Shown in pieces: positions 27,674 through 35,312 of a DNA stretch of 64,000 nt. Within the stretch, counting starts at the first letter, position 1, and every line of letters begins with the position of its first letter. The stretch spans positions 1,984,001-2,048,000 of the forward strand of contig NZ_CP147012.1 of the NCBI RefSeq assembly GCF_037126285.1, read 5' to 3'. Both the position numbers and the translations under genes were made by a program. Origin of the DNA: Bernardetia sp. MNP-M8 (GTDB taxonomy: Bacteria; Bacteroidota; Bacteroidia; Cytophagales; Bernardetiaceae). The notes below the pieces were generated by a model. It was not told the origin of the DNA, did no database searches, and saw only the letters and a program-made list of their open reading frames with translations.

Positions 27674-27712
27674 AAAAAAGCATATTCTAAAAAAAATAGA
27701 ATATGCTTTTTT
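27674..27712. terminator. bidirectional terminator
   Basis: A 16-bp perfect stem (27674-27689 with 27697-27712; core GCATATTCTA) flanked by A-run and T-run serves both the sbcD transcript and the convergent DUF1573 transcript. Confidence 0.9.
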
Positions 27713-27741
27713 ATTTGATTACAAAATTGAATCAATTATTT

Positions 27742-28281
27742 TTATTTGTAAGGCGCACCACTTGTTTTACTTTCAGCACCTTCTACATTTCCTTTGAAAG
27801 AAATAGTAGTTTGTCCACCTTCAATGTTTGCTTTTACGGTAGCTGTTTTGTTTTGCGCTCCTACTTTGCCAGAAGAATTAAAGCTAAGAGAGATTGTTCC
27901 TTCTTCACCTGGTGCAACTGGGTCTTTTGTAAAATCGGAAGCCGTACAACCACAAGAAGGCTGAACACCTGTAAGAATAAGAGGAGTTTCTCCTACATTT
28001 TTGAATTTAAAAATATGTTCTACTACTTCTCCTTCTTTGATATTTCCAAAATCGTGAACAGTTTCTTCAAACTCAATAGCAGCCAAATTTGCAGCTACTT
28101 CTGTTGTTGTTTCTGCTGTTACATTTGCAGTAGAAGCATCATCAGTTATTGTATTTGTAATTTCTGCATTTGCATTTGTTTCATCTGTGCTTGCTTCACT
28201 TGATTTTTCTCCAGAACAAGCTACAAAAAAACTACTCATTCCTAAAATAAGAAATGTTCCGATAATTTTGTTCATTTTCAT
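27742..28281 (-). CDS. DUF1573 lipoprotein
   Basis: I place the start at 28281 (MKMNKIIG), which gives a lipoprotein signal ending FFVACSG; the upstream in-frame ATG at 28320 would add a non-signal segment. A Thr/Ala/Glu-rich linker follows, then the DUF1573 beta-sandwich (about 65-165) with HDFGNIKEGE, VQPSCGCTASDF and GEEGTISLSFNSSGKVG, the hallmark segments of the family. Function is unknown; related ASH-type domains bind other surface proteins. In Bacteroidota DUF1573 genes usually sit near nusB, as here, with a YtxH gene in between. Confidence 0.9.
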   Translation of the reverse strand: MKMNKIIGTFLILGMSSFFVACSGEKSSEASTDETNANAEITNTITDDASTANVTAETTTEVAANLAAIEFEETVHDFGNIKEGEVVEHIFKFKNVGETPLILTGVQPSCGCTASDFTKDPVAPGEEGTISLSFNSSGKVGAQNKTATVKANIEGGQTTISFKGNVEGAESKTSGAPYK

Positions 28282-28417
28282 ATATGATTGATTTTTTGAT
28301 GGAATAATTTTGATTAACAAATAGTTTTACAAAGATACTACAAATTATTTTGCTTAAGATAAAATTTAAAGCACAAATAAAATTTTGTATTTTTTAATGG
28401 TAAAACATCTTTCAAAC

Positions 28418-28723
28418 CTACTTTTGAGTACGAATTTGAGAAATAAGTGCATCAATTTCAGAGCGTAAATCCTCTGTGCGTTCTCTTACTTCTTCAATTA
28501 CTTTTTTACCTTCTTCTTGTGCATCTTTCGAAAACACACTTTCATTAGTAGAATTTATTTTATCTAAAAGAGAGTTTACTCTATCACGAGTACGATAAAG
28601 ACGATAATTGAGACGACTACGAGTATTTTTTCCTTTGTCTGGAGCATATAAAATCCCAAAAAATGTTCCAATAGCTGCTGCACCCACTACGCCAGCAAGC
28701 AATCCGATGTGAGATGGTTTCAT
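28418..28723 (-). CDS. YtxH-domain membrane protein
   Basis: Start chosen at 28723 (MKPSHIG); the ORF could open 15 codons earlier but this removes a hydrophilic lead. The 101-residue protein has one N-terminal glycine-rich membrane helix (GLLAGVVGAAAIGTFFGILY) followed by the APDKGKNTR segment that defines YtxH proteins and a long charged helix. These are small general-stress or envelope proteins without a known activity. It stands between nusB and the DUF1573 gene on the same strand. Confidence 0.85.
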   Translation of the reverse strand: MKPSHIGLLAGVVGAAAIGTFFGILYAPDKGKNTRSRLNYRLYRTRDRVNSLLDKINSTNESVFSKDAQEEGKKVIEEVRERTEDLRSEIDALISQIRTQK

Positions 28724-28895
28724 AATAATGTTATTTTTGTCAGTAATTGAGAATAAAATGAAACTCAATTACCTTTACCTTAATTTAAGTTTGTGTTTTA
28801 GTAAGCCTTGTTATTTGAATCTACTAACGCATTTTTTGATGTATTAGTTTGACAAAAAACAGATTTTGGTTTTAAGAAAACGTATTTTTCAATTT

Positions 28896-30068
28896 TTATT
28901 GATTATCCAAAAGTCCACGTCCACTTTTCTTAATTTTTCCTTCATTAACCAAATATTCAGAAAGTGTATCCAAAATACCATTTACAAACTCTTTACTTTT
29001 AGGAGTGCTATAGTTTTTGGCTAACTCTACATATTCATTTATCGAAACCTTTACAGGAATACTTGGACAATGTATCATTTCACTAATTGCCATTTTCAAA
29101 ATCAATGTATCTGTCATGGCAACTCTATTGATATCCCAGTTTTTGAGTCGTTCACTAATAAGTTGTTCGTTCTGTAAGCTCTCATTAACTGTATTCTGAA
29201 AAAGTTCTTCAAAAAATTCTTTGTCGTCTTCCCAGTTACGTGAAAGCAAATACAATTCCACAGGTGTATTATTTACAACATTCTCTTCTTCTATATTTTT
29301 GACCGTTTTGAGAAGCATATTACGAAGAACACTACGATTTTCTGACCAATAAATATCATTTTCGTCGAAAAAGCTATCCAAAACCTCATTTTGCATAATA
29401 AAATCTCTTGTAAGACTTATCATAAATTCTTTATCTTCTAAAAAAGTAGGTTGTTTGATAGCTAGATATTTTTTATAAAACTCTTCTTCTCTAAGAAGTT
29501 TAAACCAATGTTTTATGTTTTCTGTTGCCCAGTTTGAGCCTATCAATAGCTCTTGTAGTTCTTTATGCCCTATTAAATGTTTTATTAGAGCATTATTTGT
29601 AAAATGAAGTTCTGATTCAAAGACTACTTCTTTAGAATACTGTCTTGCCTTACGAGAATTGTAATCGGCTTCTGAATGGTCAGCCAAAGACATAAGAAGT
29701 TTGAGTAGTTTGAGATAATCGTCATGAATTCCTTCTGTTTTCCTTACCATTTCTTGTTTTTGGAAACGTCTTTCCTTTTGGATTTGGGTATTATACATGC
29801 GCATAGCTTCACTAACAGCCAAATCTACATCTCCATGTTCACTTTTAGCTTCCAAAGTTTCGTTTTGATAATTTGCTTCGAAAAGTTCTTTACCTAATTT
29901 TCTTTTTTGAGCTACTTCTTCGGCTGTCGGAATGACCATCGAATTAAGATTGGGTTCAAATTTTTGATGGATATAGTCCAAAGCTAATTGATAATTGGAA
30001 CGTTGAGCTTGCTCTAAAGCATACAAAGCCTGCATAGCTTTCAGGCGTAGAATACGACGATTTAACAT
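28896..30068 (-). CDS. nusB: transcription antitermination protein NusB
   Basis: The protein (390 residues) is the long Bacteroidota form: the first 20 residues RRILRLKAMQALYALEQAQR match the NusB start, a long inserted helical middle follows, and the classic C-terminal NusB helices are at about 250-380 (NWDINRVAMTDTLILKMAI and PVKVSINEYVELAKNYS). NusB with NusE/S10 prevents premature termination of rRNA operons. Typical NusB has about 140 residues, so the extra 240 residues are a lineage feature, not a fusion with a known enzyme. YtxH and DUF1573 genes follow. Confidence 0.93.
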   Translation of the reverse strand: MLNRRILRLKAMQALYALEQAQRSNYQLALDYIHQKFEPNLNSMVIPTAEEVAQKRKLGKELFEANYQNETLEAKSEHGDVDLAVSEAMRMYNTQIQKERRFQKQEMVRKTEGIHDDYLKLLKLLMSLADHSEADYNSRKARQYSKEVVFESELHFTNNALIKHLIGHKELQELLIGSNWATENIKHWFKLLREEEFYKKYLAIKQPTFLEDKEFMISLTRDFIMQNEVLDSFFDENDIYWSENRSVLRNMLLKTVKNIEEENVVNNTPVELYLLSRNWEDDKEFFEELFQNTVNESLQNEQLISERLKNWDINRVAMTDTLILKMAISEMIHCPSIPVKVSINEYVELAKNYSTPKSKEFVNGILDTLSEYLVNEGKIKKSGRGLLDNQ

Positions 30069-30163
30069 TTTTGTATATGGAAAGTATCAAAAGGAGTGAA
30101 GAAAAAGAATAGCCATTTGCTATTCCTATCATTTGTCTAAGTTCATTTTTCTCTGTTTATTCA

Positions 30164-30203
30164 TTTATACCGTTGTTGTTGTATTAATTCCCAACGGTAT
30201 AAA
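30164..30203. terminator. hairpin upstream of nusB, downstream of nothing convergent
   Basis: A 12-bp stem, TTTATACCGTTG (30164-30175) with 30192-30203, and a 16-nt loop. It is placed just downstream of the gene at 30306-30707 on the minus strand, so it likely ends that transcript; the T-tract is weak. A smaller hairpin GAATAGC/GCTATTC is at 30107-30125. Confidence 0.55.
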
Positions 30204-30305
30204 TAATATATTAGCGTACAAAAGTACGAAAAATGTTTGAGTAGAGATAAACTAGTCAGGATATTTTATCAGGATATTCTTATTTTACTCAATTAATTAT
30301 GTTTT

Positions 30306-30707
30306 TTATTGAACAGGAATAGTCTGATTGATGATTGGCAAAATAGCATTGTGCAAATAAGTTCCTTTCAAAAATGCGAACAATGAACCACGAGTAGTAG
30401 AAATAGCAGTTTCATTAAGATCTAAAATAAAATCTGTTGGTAGATTGAGTTTTTTATTTGCTGCATCTACATGATTTGATAATCCTTCTATTTTATAAAC
30501 CGTATTGGTTTTAAACTTAGCAAGAACATTTTCTTTTCCATTTGTATAAATAGAAATATTAGTAACCACAATAAGAATTTCATCATCTGTATTCCAACGA
30601 TGTTCTAAATTAACATCAAATTGAAAAATAATTTCTTTTGGTAAATTCTGAGTAGGTGCAATAAGATTAGCTTCTAAAACGTCTAGGGCTACGATTCTGT
30701 ATTCCAT
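30306..30707 (-). CDS. small beta-rich protein, possibly SecB-like
   Basis: The 133-residue protein has no signal or membrane segment. The C-terminal pattern ISTTRGSLFAFLKGTYLHNA followed by ILPIINQTIPVQ resembles the RGxxFA...LP.xNP region of SecB and SecB-like chaperones, and length and strand pattern fit a SecB fold. This is a fold-level guess only. It stands alone between the nusB group and the TSUP transporter, on the same strand. Confidence 0.55.
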   Translation of the reverse strand: MEYRIVALDVLEANLIAPTQNLPKEIIFQFDVNLEHRWNTDDEILIVVTNISIYTNGKENVLAKFKTNTVYKIEGLSNHVDAANKKLNLPTDFILDLNETAISTTRGSLFAFLKGTYLHNAILPIINQTIPVQ

Positions 30708-30813
30708 AATAAATGAGTTTTTGGTTAATTTATAAAAATATACTGCACAAAACTACTTGTTTTATGTTTCCTATAAAAATAGCAGCAAATAAAATTCTGA
30801 ATTTTGAATATTT

Positions 30814-31626
30814 TTAATGAATAAATTCTTTATAGAGAATAAAAAAAGCAATCACTAAGACCATATAACCAAAAATTTGTTTGAGCTTTGCAGCAGGAAC
30901 ATATTTACAAAAATGAGTTCCTAAAAGAATTCCTACAATAGTAAAACTTGTAAAGGGAAGAAGAAAAGCCCAGTCAATTTCATGGTGTTGCCAATCTCCC
31001 AAAAAACCTAAAAGTGAATTAATCGCAATAATAAAAAGAGATGTTGCAATGGCTTCTTTCATCGGAATACGAGCTAAAAAAACAAGTGAAGGAACAATCA
31101 AAAATCCACCTCCTGCACCCACCAAACCAGCAATCAGTCCCACCAAAGTAGCATCTAAAACCAAAACAGGAATATTTAAGGCTTTATTCGAAACAGCTTT
31201 TGGAATGTGATTTTGTTCTTGTTGTTTTGCTCCCTTTCGAATCATGATGGTGGAAGAAATCAACATTACAATAGCAAAGAAAACTACAATTGCTGCATTT
31301 TTGGTAAGAATAAAATAATCAAAACTCAAAAAAGGATCAGGCAAAGCAGGAACAATGTATGCCCGAGTCAGATAAACCATTACCAAAGAAGGAGCACCAA
31401 AAACAAGAGCTATTTTCAGATTAACTAAATTTTGTTGAAAGTATCTATATGCACCTACAAGTGCAGCAGCACCTACCACAAAAAGTGAATATCCTGTTGC
31501 AATAACAGCTTCAATATTTAAAACATAAACAAAAATAGGAACAGCCAAGATAGAACCTCCACCACCTAACAATCCCATTGTAAAACCGACTACAATAGCA
31601 ATCAAAAAACCTAAAAACTCTTCCAT
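30814..31626 (-). CDS. TSUP-family (TauE/SafE) membrane transporter
   Basis: The 270-residue protein has about eight membrane helices in two homologous halves, each marked by a glycine-rich turn: GLLGGGGSILAVPIF near the N-terminus and GLVGAGGGFLIVPSLVF in the middle, the defining repeats of the TauE/SafE (DUF81) sulfite/organosulfur exporter family. It probably exports a small sulfur-containing anion; the substrate cannot be read from the sequence. It is divergent from the ECF sigma gene, 340 bp apart, so the intergenic region serves both. Confidence 0.9.
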   Translation of the reverse strand: MEEFLGFLIAIVVGFTMGLLGGGGSILAVPIFVYVLNIEAVIATGYSLFVVGAAALVGAYRYFQQNLVNLKIALVFGAPSLVMVYLTRAYIVPALPDPFLSFDYFILTKNAAIVVFFAIVMLISSTIMIRKGAKQQEQNHIPKAVSNKALNIPVLVLDATLVGLIAGLVGAGGGFLIVPSLVFLARIPMKEAIATSLFIIAINSLLGFLGDWQHHEIDWAFLLPFTSFTIVGILLGTHFCKYVPAAKLKQIFGYMVLVIAFFILYKEFIH

Positions 31627-31795
31627 TTTATATTATTCTTACTTTTTATTGTTCTTTTTAAAGAAAAAAACCTATTTTTATTTATTTATGAGAATACAAT
31701 TTGAATAGCTCAAATTCAAGCCCAAAAATTGTTAAAAATAAGAGCTATTTTAATTTTGTGATAAGATATCAAAAGCATTTTTGGCTTTTATCTTT
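31627..31795. other. divergent intergenic region, TSUP side
   Basis: AT-rich control region between the TSUP and ECF genes. No ORF or strong hairpin. The right half of the gap holds the ECF-type promoter motif listed next, and a 21-codon frame at 31889-31954 in the sigma gene leader that is probably chance. Confidence 0.4.
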
Positions 31796-31830
31796 AAAAG
31801 TCTTTACACATTGTATTTTTGTTTGTCTAA
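31796..31830 (+). promoter_or_regulatory. putative ECF promoter of the sigma gene
   Basis: AAAAGTCTTTACACAT (31796-31811), an 11-nt spacer and TTGTCTAA (31823-31830). The same two boxes with the same spacing stand upstream of the SDR gene at 32860-32894. The two-block form with short conserved halves is what an ECF sigma promoter (-35 and -10) looks like, so this is probably the autoregulated promoter of the sigma gene, giving a leader of about 130 nt. Confidence 0.65.
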
Positions 31831-31966
31831 TAATTTAAATTTAGATGTCTGTTCTTTCTTATGTTAGGTACATCAGTTTGAAAAAATAATGTCTTCTCAA
31901 ATATTCCAAACCGAAAATACTGGTCTATATAATTTATCTTTTCAATTATTATAAAATAACAAAACA

Positions 31967-32842
31967 ATGAATCCATTTACTCAAACCTACTCTTCTGATA
32001 GTTCTGATAATCAGCTTATTGAACAAATTTTGCAAGGAAGTAAAATTGCTTTGACAAACCTTATCGAAAGACACCAGCCCTTTATTTATAATCTTGCTTG
32101 GAAATTGACAGGAAATGATGCTGATGCTGAAGACCTTACACAAGAAGCCTTGATTAAAATCATCTCCAATTTGAGTAGTTTCAAACAGGAAAGTCTTTTT
32201 CGTACTTGGGCATATCGAATTGTCAAAAATCATTTTCTCAATGAAAGAAAAAAACTCTCCAATCAGTTTGCTAATAACTTTGACGAATTAGGTCATCTTC
32301 TTGATAATTCGCCTAGCGTTGATTTATCTGAAAACGAAAAAGTAGAAAAAACAGAACTTATAAGAGAAGTCAGATTACAATGTCTATCAGGAATGTTGCT
32401 TTGCCTAACCAAAGAACAGCGTATGATTTATATTATTGGGGAAATATTCGGAGCTGACCACACAATTGGTTCTGAAATAATGGAAATTAGTAAAGATAAT
32501 TACAGAATGAAACTCAGTAAGGCTCGCAAGGATTTGTATAATTTTATGCAAAACAAATGTGGATTAGTCAATAAAGCAAATCCGTGCAGATGCCACAAAA
32601 AAGTAACTTTTGCTTCTGAAAATGGAATGGTAGATGCCAAAAATCTACTTTTCAATAAAAAAGAATATTCTACATTCAAAGCAGAGTTAGAAACTGATGC
32701 TAATTTTTTGGTCGATGAATCTGAATTGAAGATAGCTGAATTACAACAAGACCATAGCTTCAAAACTACATTTGAAAAAAAGAACTTTATCCTCAAAATT
32801 TTGGATGATGCACAATGGAAAAATAAATTGAATCTGAATTAA
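31967..32842 (+). CDS. ECF-type RNA polymerase sigma factor with C-terminal extension
   Basis: The 291-residue protein has sigma region 2 (about 35-95, with GNDADAEDLTQEALIKI and FRTWAYRIVKNHFLNERKK) and region 4 (about 135-195, CLTKEQRMIYIIGEIFGAD). Beyond residue 195 it continues for nearly 100 residues with a cysteine/histidine cluster (C198, then NPCRCHKK at 206-212). Such extensions can replace a separate anti-sigma factor, and none is encoded nearby. It probably directs RNA polymerase to its own promoter and to the SDR operon, both carrying the same motif. The extension might sense metal or redox state (inference). Confidence 0.9.
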   Translation: MNPFTQTYSSDSSDNQLIEQILQGSKIALTNLIERHQPFIYNLAWKLTGNDADAEDLTQEALIKIISNLSSFKQESLFRTWAYRIVKNHFLNERKKLSNQFANNFDELGHLLDNSPSVDLSENEKVEKTELIREVRLQCLSGMLLCLTKEQRMIYIIGEIFGADHTIGSEIMEISKDNYRMKLSKARKDLYNFMQNKCGLVNKANPCRCHKKVTFASENGMVDAKNLLFNKKEYSTFKAELETDANFLVDESELKIAELQQDHSFKTTFEKKNFILKILDDAQWKNKLNLN

Positions 32843-32859
32843 TTTCGATTTTTTTTTCA

Positions 32860-32894
32860 AAAAGTCTTTACACATCGATACATCGGTTGTCTAA
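32860..32894 (+). promoter_or_regulatory. putative ECF promoter of the SDR operon
   Basis: AAAAGTCTTTACACAT (32860-32875), 11-nt spacer, TTGTCTAA (32887-32894), identical in both boxes and spacing to 31796-31830, but with a different spacer sequence. The second box ends 16 bp before the SDR start codon, consistent with a very short leader. Confidence 0.7.
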
Positions 32895-32910
32895 CTAAAA
32901 AAACTCAAAA

Positions 32911-33675
32911 ATGAAAACTTCAAGACAAACCGTTTTAATTACAGGAGGAGGTTCAGGAATTGGACTTTCTCTTGCCAAAAAATTCTTAGAAAATGACAAT
33001 ACTGTTATTATTACAGGAAGGAATTTATCAAAACTAGAAGAGGTAAAAAAAGAATTTCCACAAATTAATATTTTTCAAAGTGATGTTACAAAAGAGGCAG
33101 AAGTAAGAATGTTAGCTGATGATATACTTCAAAAATTTGATGGAATTGATGTTTTGATAAATAATGCAGGAATAATGAACCTTTTGGATACAGGAAATGA
33201 GAGTAATGACTTGAAAAAACAACTTGAAGAGATTGAAATCAATTATAACTCGCCTATTCGTATGTTGCATTATTTTTTACCTCAACTAAAAAAGAGCAAA
33301 AATGCCGTTTTGGTTAATGTTTCTTCTGGTTTGGCGTATGTTTCTTTTGCTCAAGCTCCTGTTTATTCAGGCACAAAAGCAGCCGTTCATTTTTGGACAC
33401 AAGCTATCCGACCACAACTAAAACCACATAACATAAAAGTAATTGAGCTTTTGCCTCCTGTTGTAGATACGCATTTAGCCAAAGAAGCCGACCTAACAAA
33501 CGATAGTCTTACACCGATGCCTACTGAAAAACTATCTGCTATTTTTTGGAAAGAATATTCAAAAGGAACAGAAGAAATTACCCCAGGAATTTCTACACAA
33601 CTCAAATTTATAAGCCGATTAGCTCCTAAATTTGGTTTTAATCAACTCAATAAAGAACCTATACCTAAAAAATAA
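32911..33675 (+). CDS. short-chain dehydrogenase/reductase (DltE-like)
   Basis: The 254-residue enzyme is a classical SDR: the cofactor loop TGGGSGIG at 11-18, NNAG at 84-87, the catalytic serine in VNVSSGLAYV (about S138-S139), and Y152/K156 in PVYSGTKAAVHFW. The arginine of the first beta-alpha turn region (TGRNLSKLEEV) suggests NADP(H). The general similarity is to DltE/SDR5C1-type oxidoreductases. It is the first gene of a four-gene operon (gaps 11, 4 and 18 bp) under the second ECF-type promoter. Substrate is unknown. Confidence 0.92.
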   Translation: MKTSRQTVLITGGGSGIGLSLAKKFLENDNTVIITGRNLSKLEEVKKEFPQINIFQSDVTKEAEVRMLADDILQKFDGIDVLINNAGIMNLLDTGNESNDLKKQLEEIEINYNSPIRMLHYFLPQLKKSKNAVLVNVSSGLAYVSFAQAPVYSGTKAAVHFWTQAIRPQLKPHNIKVIELLPPVVDTHLAKEADLTNDSLTPMPTEKLSAIFWKEYSKGTEEITPGISTQLKFISRLAPKFGFNQLNKEPIPKK

Positions 33676-33686
33676 ATCAGACAATT

Positions 33687-34157
33687 ATGAAAAAAATATT
33701 ACCTGAAATAGCCGTTTTTACCATTTGTGGTGCTTTAGGCATTTTACTAGCTATGGGTTTAGGATTTGGAATATTTTGGAAAACACTTGAGCCGATTGCA
33801 TTTATGCATGTTTTTGCAGCCGAATTTCCTTATTTTATTTTGCCTACTGTCTTGATGCTTCAACCTGCCTTAATTTCGTCTATTGTCTTATTTATCAGAT
33901 TCAAAAACGAGAAAGAAATTCGCAAAACTTGGCTTTATGTAATGAGTGGAATGATTGCAGCTTTTGTAATTACAAGTGCTTATCATCTGCCTGTAAATAT
34001 AGGTTTTATTCAATTAAAATATACGGCAGAAGAAATTACGACACTACTAAATATTTGGCTTTTACTACACTGGGTGCGATTTGCTGCTGTATTTATGGCT
34101 GCTGTATTTGCTCTAAAGGGTTTCAAACAAATTAATCAAGTCGTTCAAAAAATATAA
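33687..34157 (+). CDS. DUF1772-like four-helix membrane protein, copy 1
   Basis: The 156-residue protein has four membrane helices and the pattern YHLPVNIGF ... LLLHWVRFAAVF, similar to the conserved N...W...R pattern of DUF1772 (anthrone-oxygenase-like) proteins. It is paralogous with the next gene along its length, sharing WLYVMSG-type, AYHLP, LKY and LLHWVR segments. It lies 11 bp after the SDR gene in the ECF-controlled operon. DUF1772 proteins accompany oxidative steps on aromatic polyketides in fungi, but the activity here is unknown. Confidence 0.7.
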   Translation: MKKILPEIAVFTICGALGILLAMGLGFGIFWKTLEPIAFMHVFAAEFPYFILPTVLMLQPALISSIVLFIRFKNEKEIRKTWLYVMSGMIAAFVITSAYHLPVNIGFIQLKYTAEEITTLLNIWLLLHWVRFAAVFMAAVFALKGFKQINQVVQKI

Positions 34158-34161
34158 AATT

Positions 34162-34623
34162 ATGAAAAACACAATTTCAATCATCGCCATTCTTGGTATC
34201 GGAGCTTTTGCTGGAAATATGATAAATATTGGTTTGAGCCACGCTATGTATTGGCAATCACTTGAGCCAATAGAGTTTATGAAGTTTTTTAAAATTGATT
34301 TTCCATTACTGTTACAACCTACGGCTGCCACACTTTTACCTGCTTTTTTGGGTAGTCTTTGGGTATTTCTTAAAAGTGAAAAAGCGTCTGAAAGCAGGAA
34401 ATATTGGCTTTATGTTTTTATTGGATTAGCGATTATCAATATTCAAACACTAGCTTATCATTTGCCTATGAATTTAGATTTTGTGGAGTTGAAATATGAT
34501 GCAGCAACAGCTACAAGCAAATTACAAGGCTGGATAATTTTACATTGGGTAAGAGTTGTTGTAGCTATTGGTTCAGGTGTTTTTGCTCTTTTAGGTTTTC
34601 AAAAATCAAATCAATCAATTTAA
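34162..34623 (+). CDS. DUF1772-like four-helix membrane protein, copy 2
   Basis: The 153-residue protein is a tandem paralogue of the preceding gene (4 bp away): four membrane helices, YWLYVFIG, LAYHLPMNLDFVELKYD and WIILHWVRVVVA. Tandem duplication followed by divergence suggests the two may form a heterodimer. Operon position as for the preceding gene. Confidence 0.7.
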   Translation: MKNTISIIAILGIGAFAGNMINIGLSHAMYWQSLEPIEFMKFFKIDFPLLLQPTAATLLPAFLGSLWVFLKSEKASESRKYWLYVFIGLAIINIQTLAYHLPMNLDFVELKYDAATATSKLQGWIILHWVRVVVAIGSGVFALLGFQKSNQSI

Positions 34624-34641
34624 ACAAAAATTCAAATCAAT

Positions 34642-35136
34642 ATGGATAATTTCGTTATTTTCAATATGCAATCCGTAGCAGGTTTGCTCACTTTTTATTT
34701 TATATTTAAGTGGTATGTATTTCCTCGTTTAGCCAATCTAAACATTTATGATGCACTTGTGCCAATGGTACTTATTCACGGTCTTAGATATTTGGGTATG
34801 GTCTTTATGGTGGATACACAAGTCTATGATGCTTTTCCTGATGACTTAGCTTTTACAGTAGGAATTTGGGATTATACGACTGCTATTCTAGCCTTAATTA
34901 CTGCTTTTGCCTTAAAGAACAAATGGAAATTTGCAATTCCTCTGGTTTGGGTATTTAATATTTTTGGTTTTACAGACCTTATAGTAGCTTTTCCACAAGT
35001 ATTTGCGATTGAATTTTATAATTATGATTTGGGAACGATGTGGTGGGCGTTCACAACTATTGGAGTAGTAAATATGATTAGTCATTTTTATATTTTTTAT
35101 AGATTAATCAAAGGAAGCCCCAAACAGGATAAATAA
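34642..35136 (+). CDS. four-helix membrane protein of unknown function
   Basis: The 164-residue protein has four or five membrane helices, with IHGLRYLGMVF, a MVDTQVYDAFPDDLA loop and a WWAFTTIGVVNMISHFYIFYRL segment. I do not recognise the family with certainty. As the last gene of the ECF-controlled operon it probably works with the SDR and the two DUF1772-like proteins in a membrane-linked process. The three-hairpin element at 35193-35273 follows. Confidence 0.65.
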   Translation: MDNFVIFNMQSVAGLLTFYFIFKWYVFPRLANLNIYDALVPMVLIHGLRYLGMVFMVDTQVYDAFPDDLAFTVGIWDYTTAILALITAFALKNKWKFAIPLVWVFNIFGFTDLIVAFPQVFAIEFYNYDLGTMWWAFTTIGVVNMISHFYIFYRLIKGSPKQDK

Positions 35137-35192
35137 CTGATGTTGTGCAACGATAAAAACTCTATATAAATTTCTTGTATAAATAAACAAAA

Positions 35193-35273
35193 CCCACGAT
35201 TTTAATCGTGGGAAAACAGGCACAGAATAGCAGAAAACAGCCTGTTTTATTTTCCCATAACTAAAGTTATGGG
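35193..35273. repeat. three-hairpin element, IS200/IS605-like or terminator array
   Basis: Hairpin CCCACGATT (35193-35201 with 35204-35212), middle stem AAAACAGGC (35213-35221 with 35240-35248), and hairpin CCCATAACT (35254-35262 with 35265-35273). The outermost ACCCA and TGGGT also pair, so the whole folds like a cloverleaf. Similar hairpins with CCCA...TGGG stems occur at ends of IS200/IS605-type elements in Bacteroidota and Cyanobacteria. It lies between convergent genes, so it may also terminate both transcripts. Confidence 0.55.
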
Positions 35274-35312
35274 TTTCGTTTTTTGACTGCGTAACATCAG
35301 TAAATAATAAAA

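Noticed and set aside
27703-28203. 166-codon Phe/Cys-rich plus-strand frame
   Set aside because: It is antisense to the DUF1573 lipoprotein gene, whose family signatures are clear.
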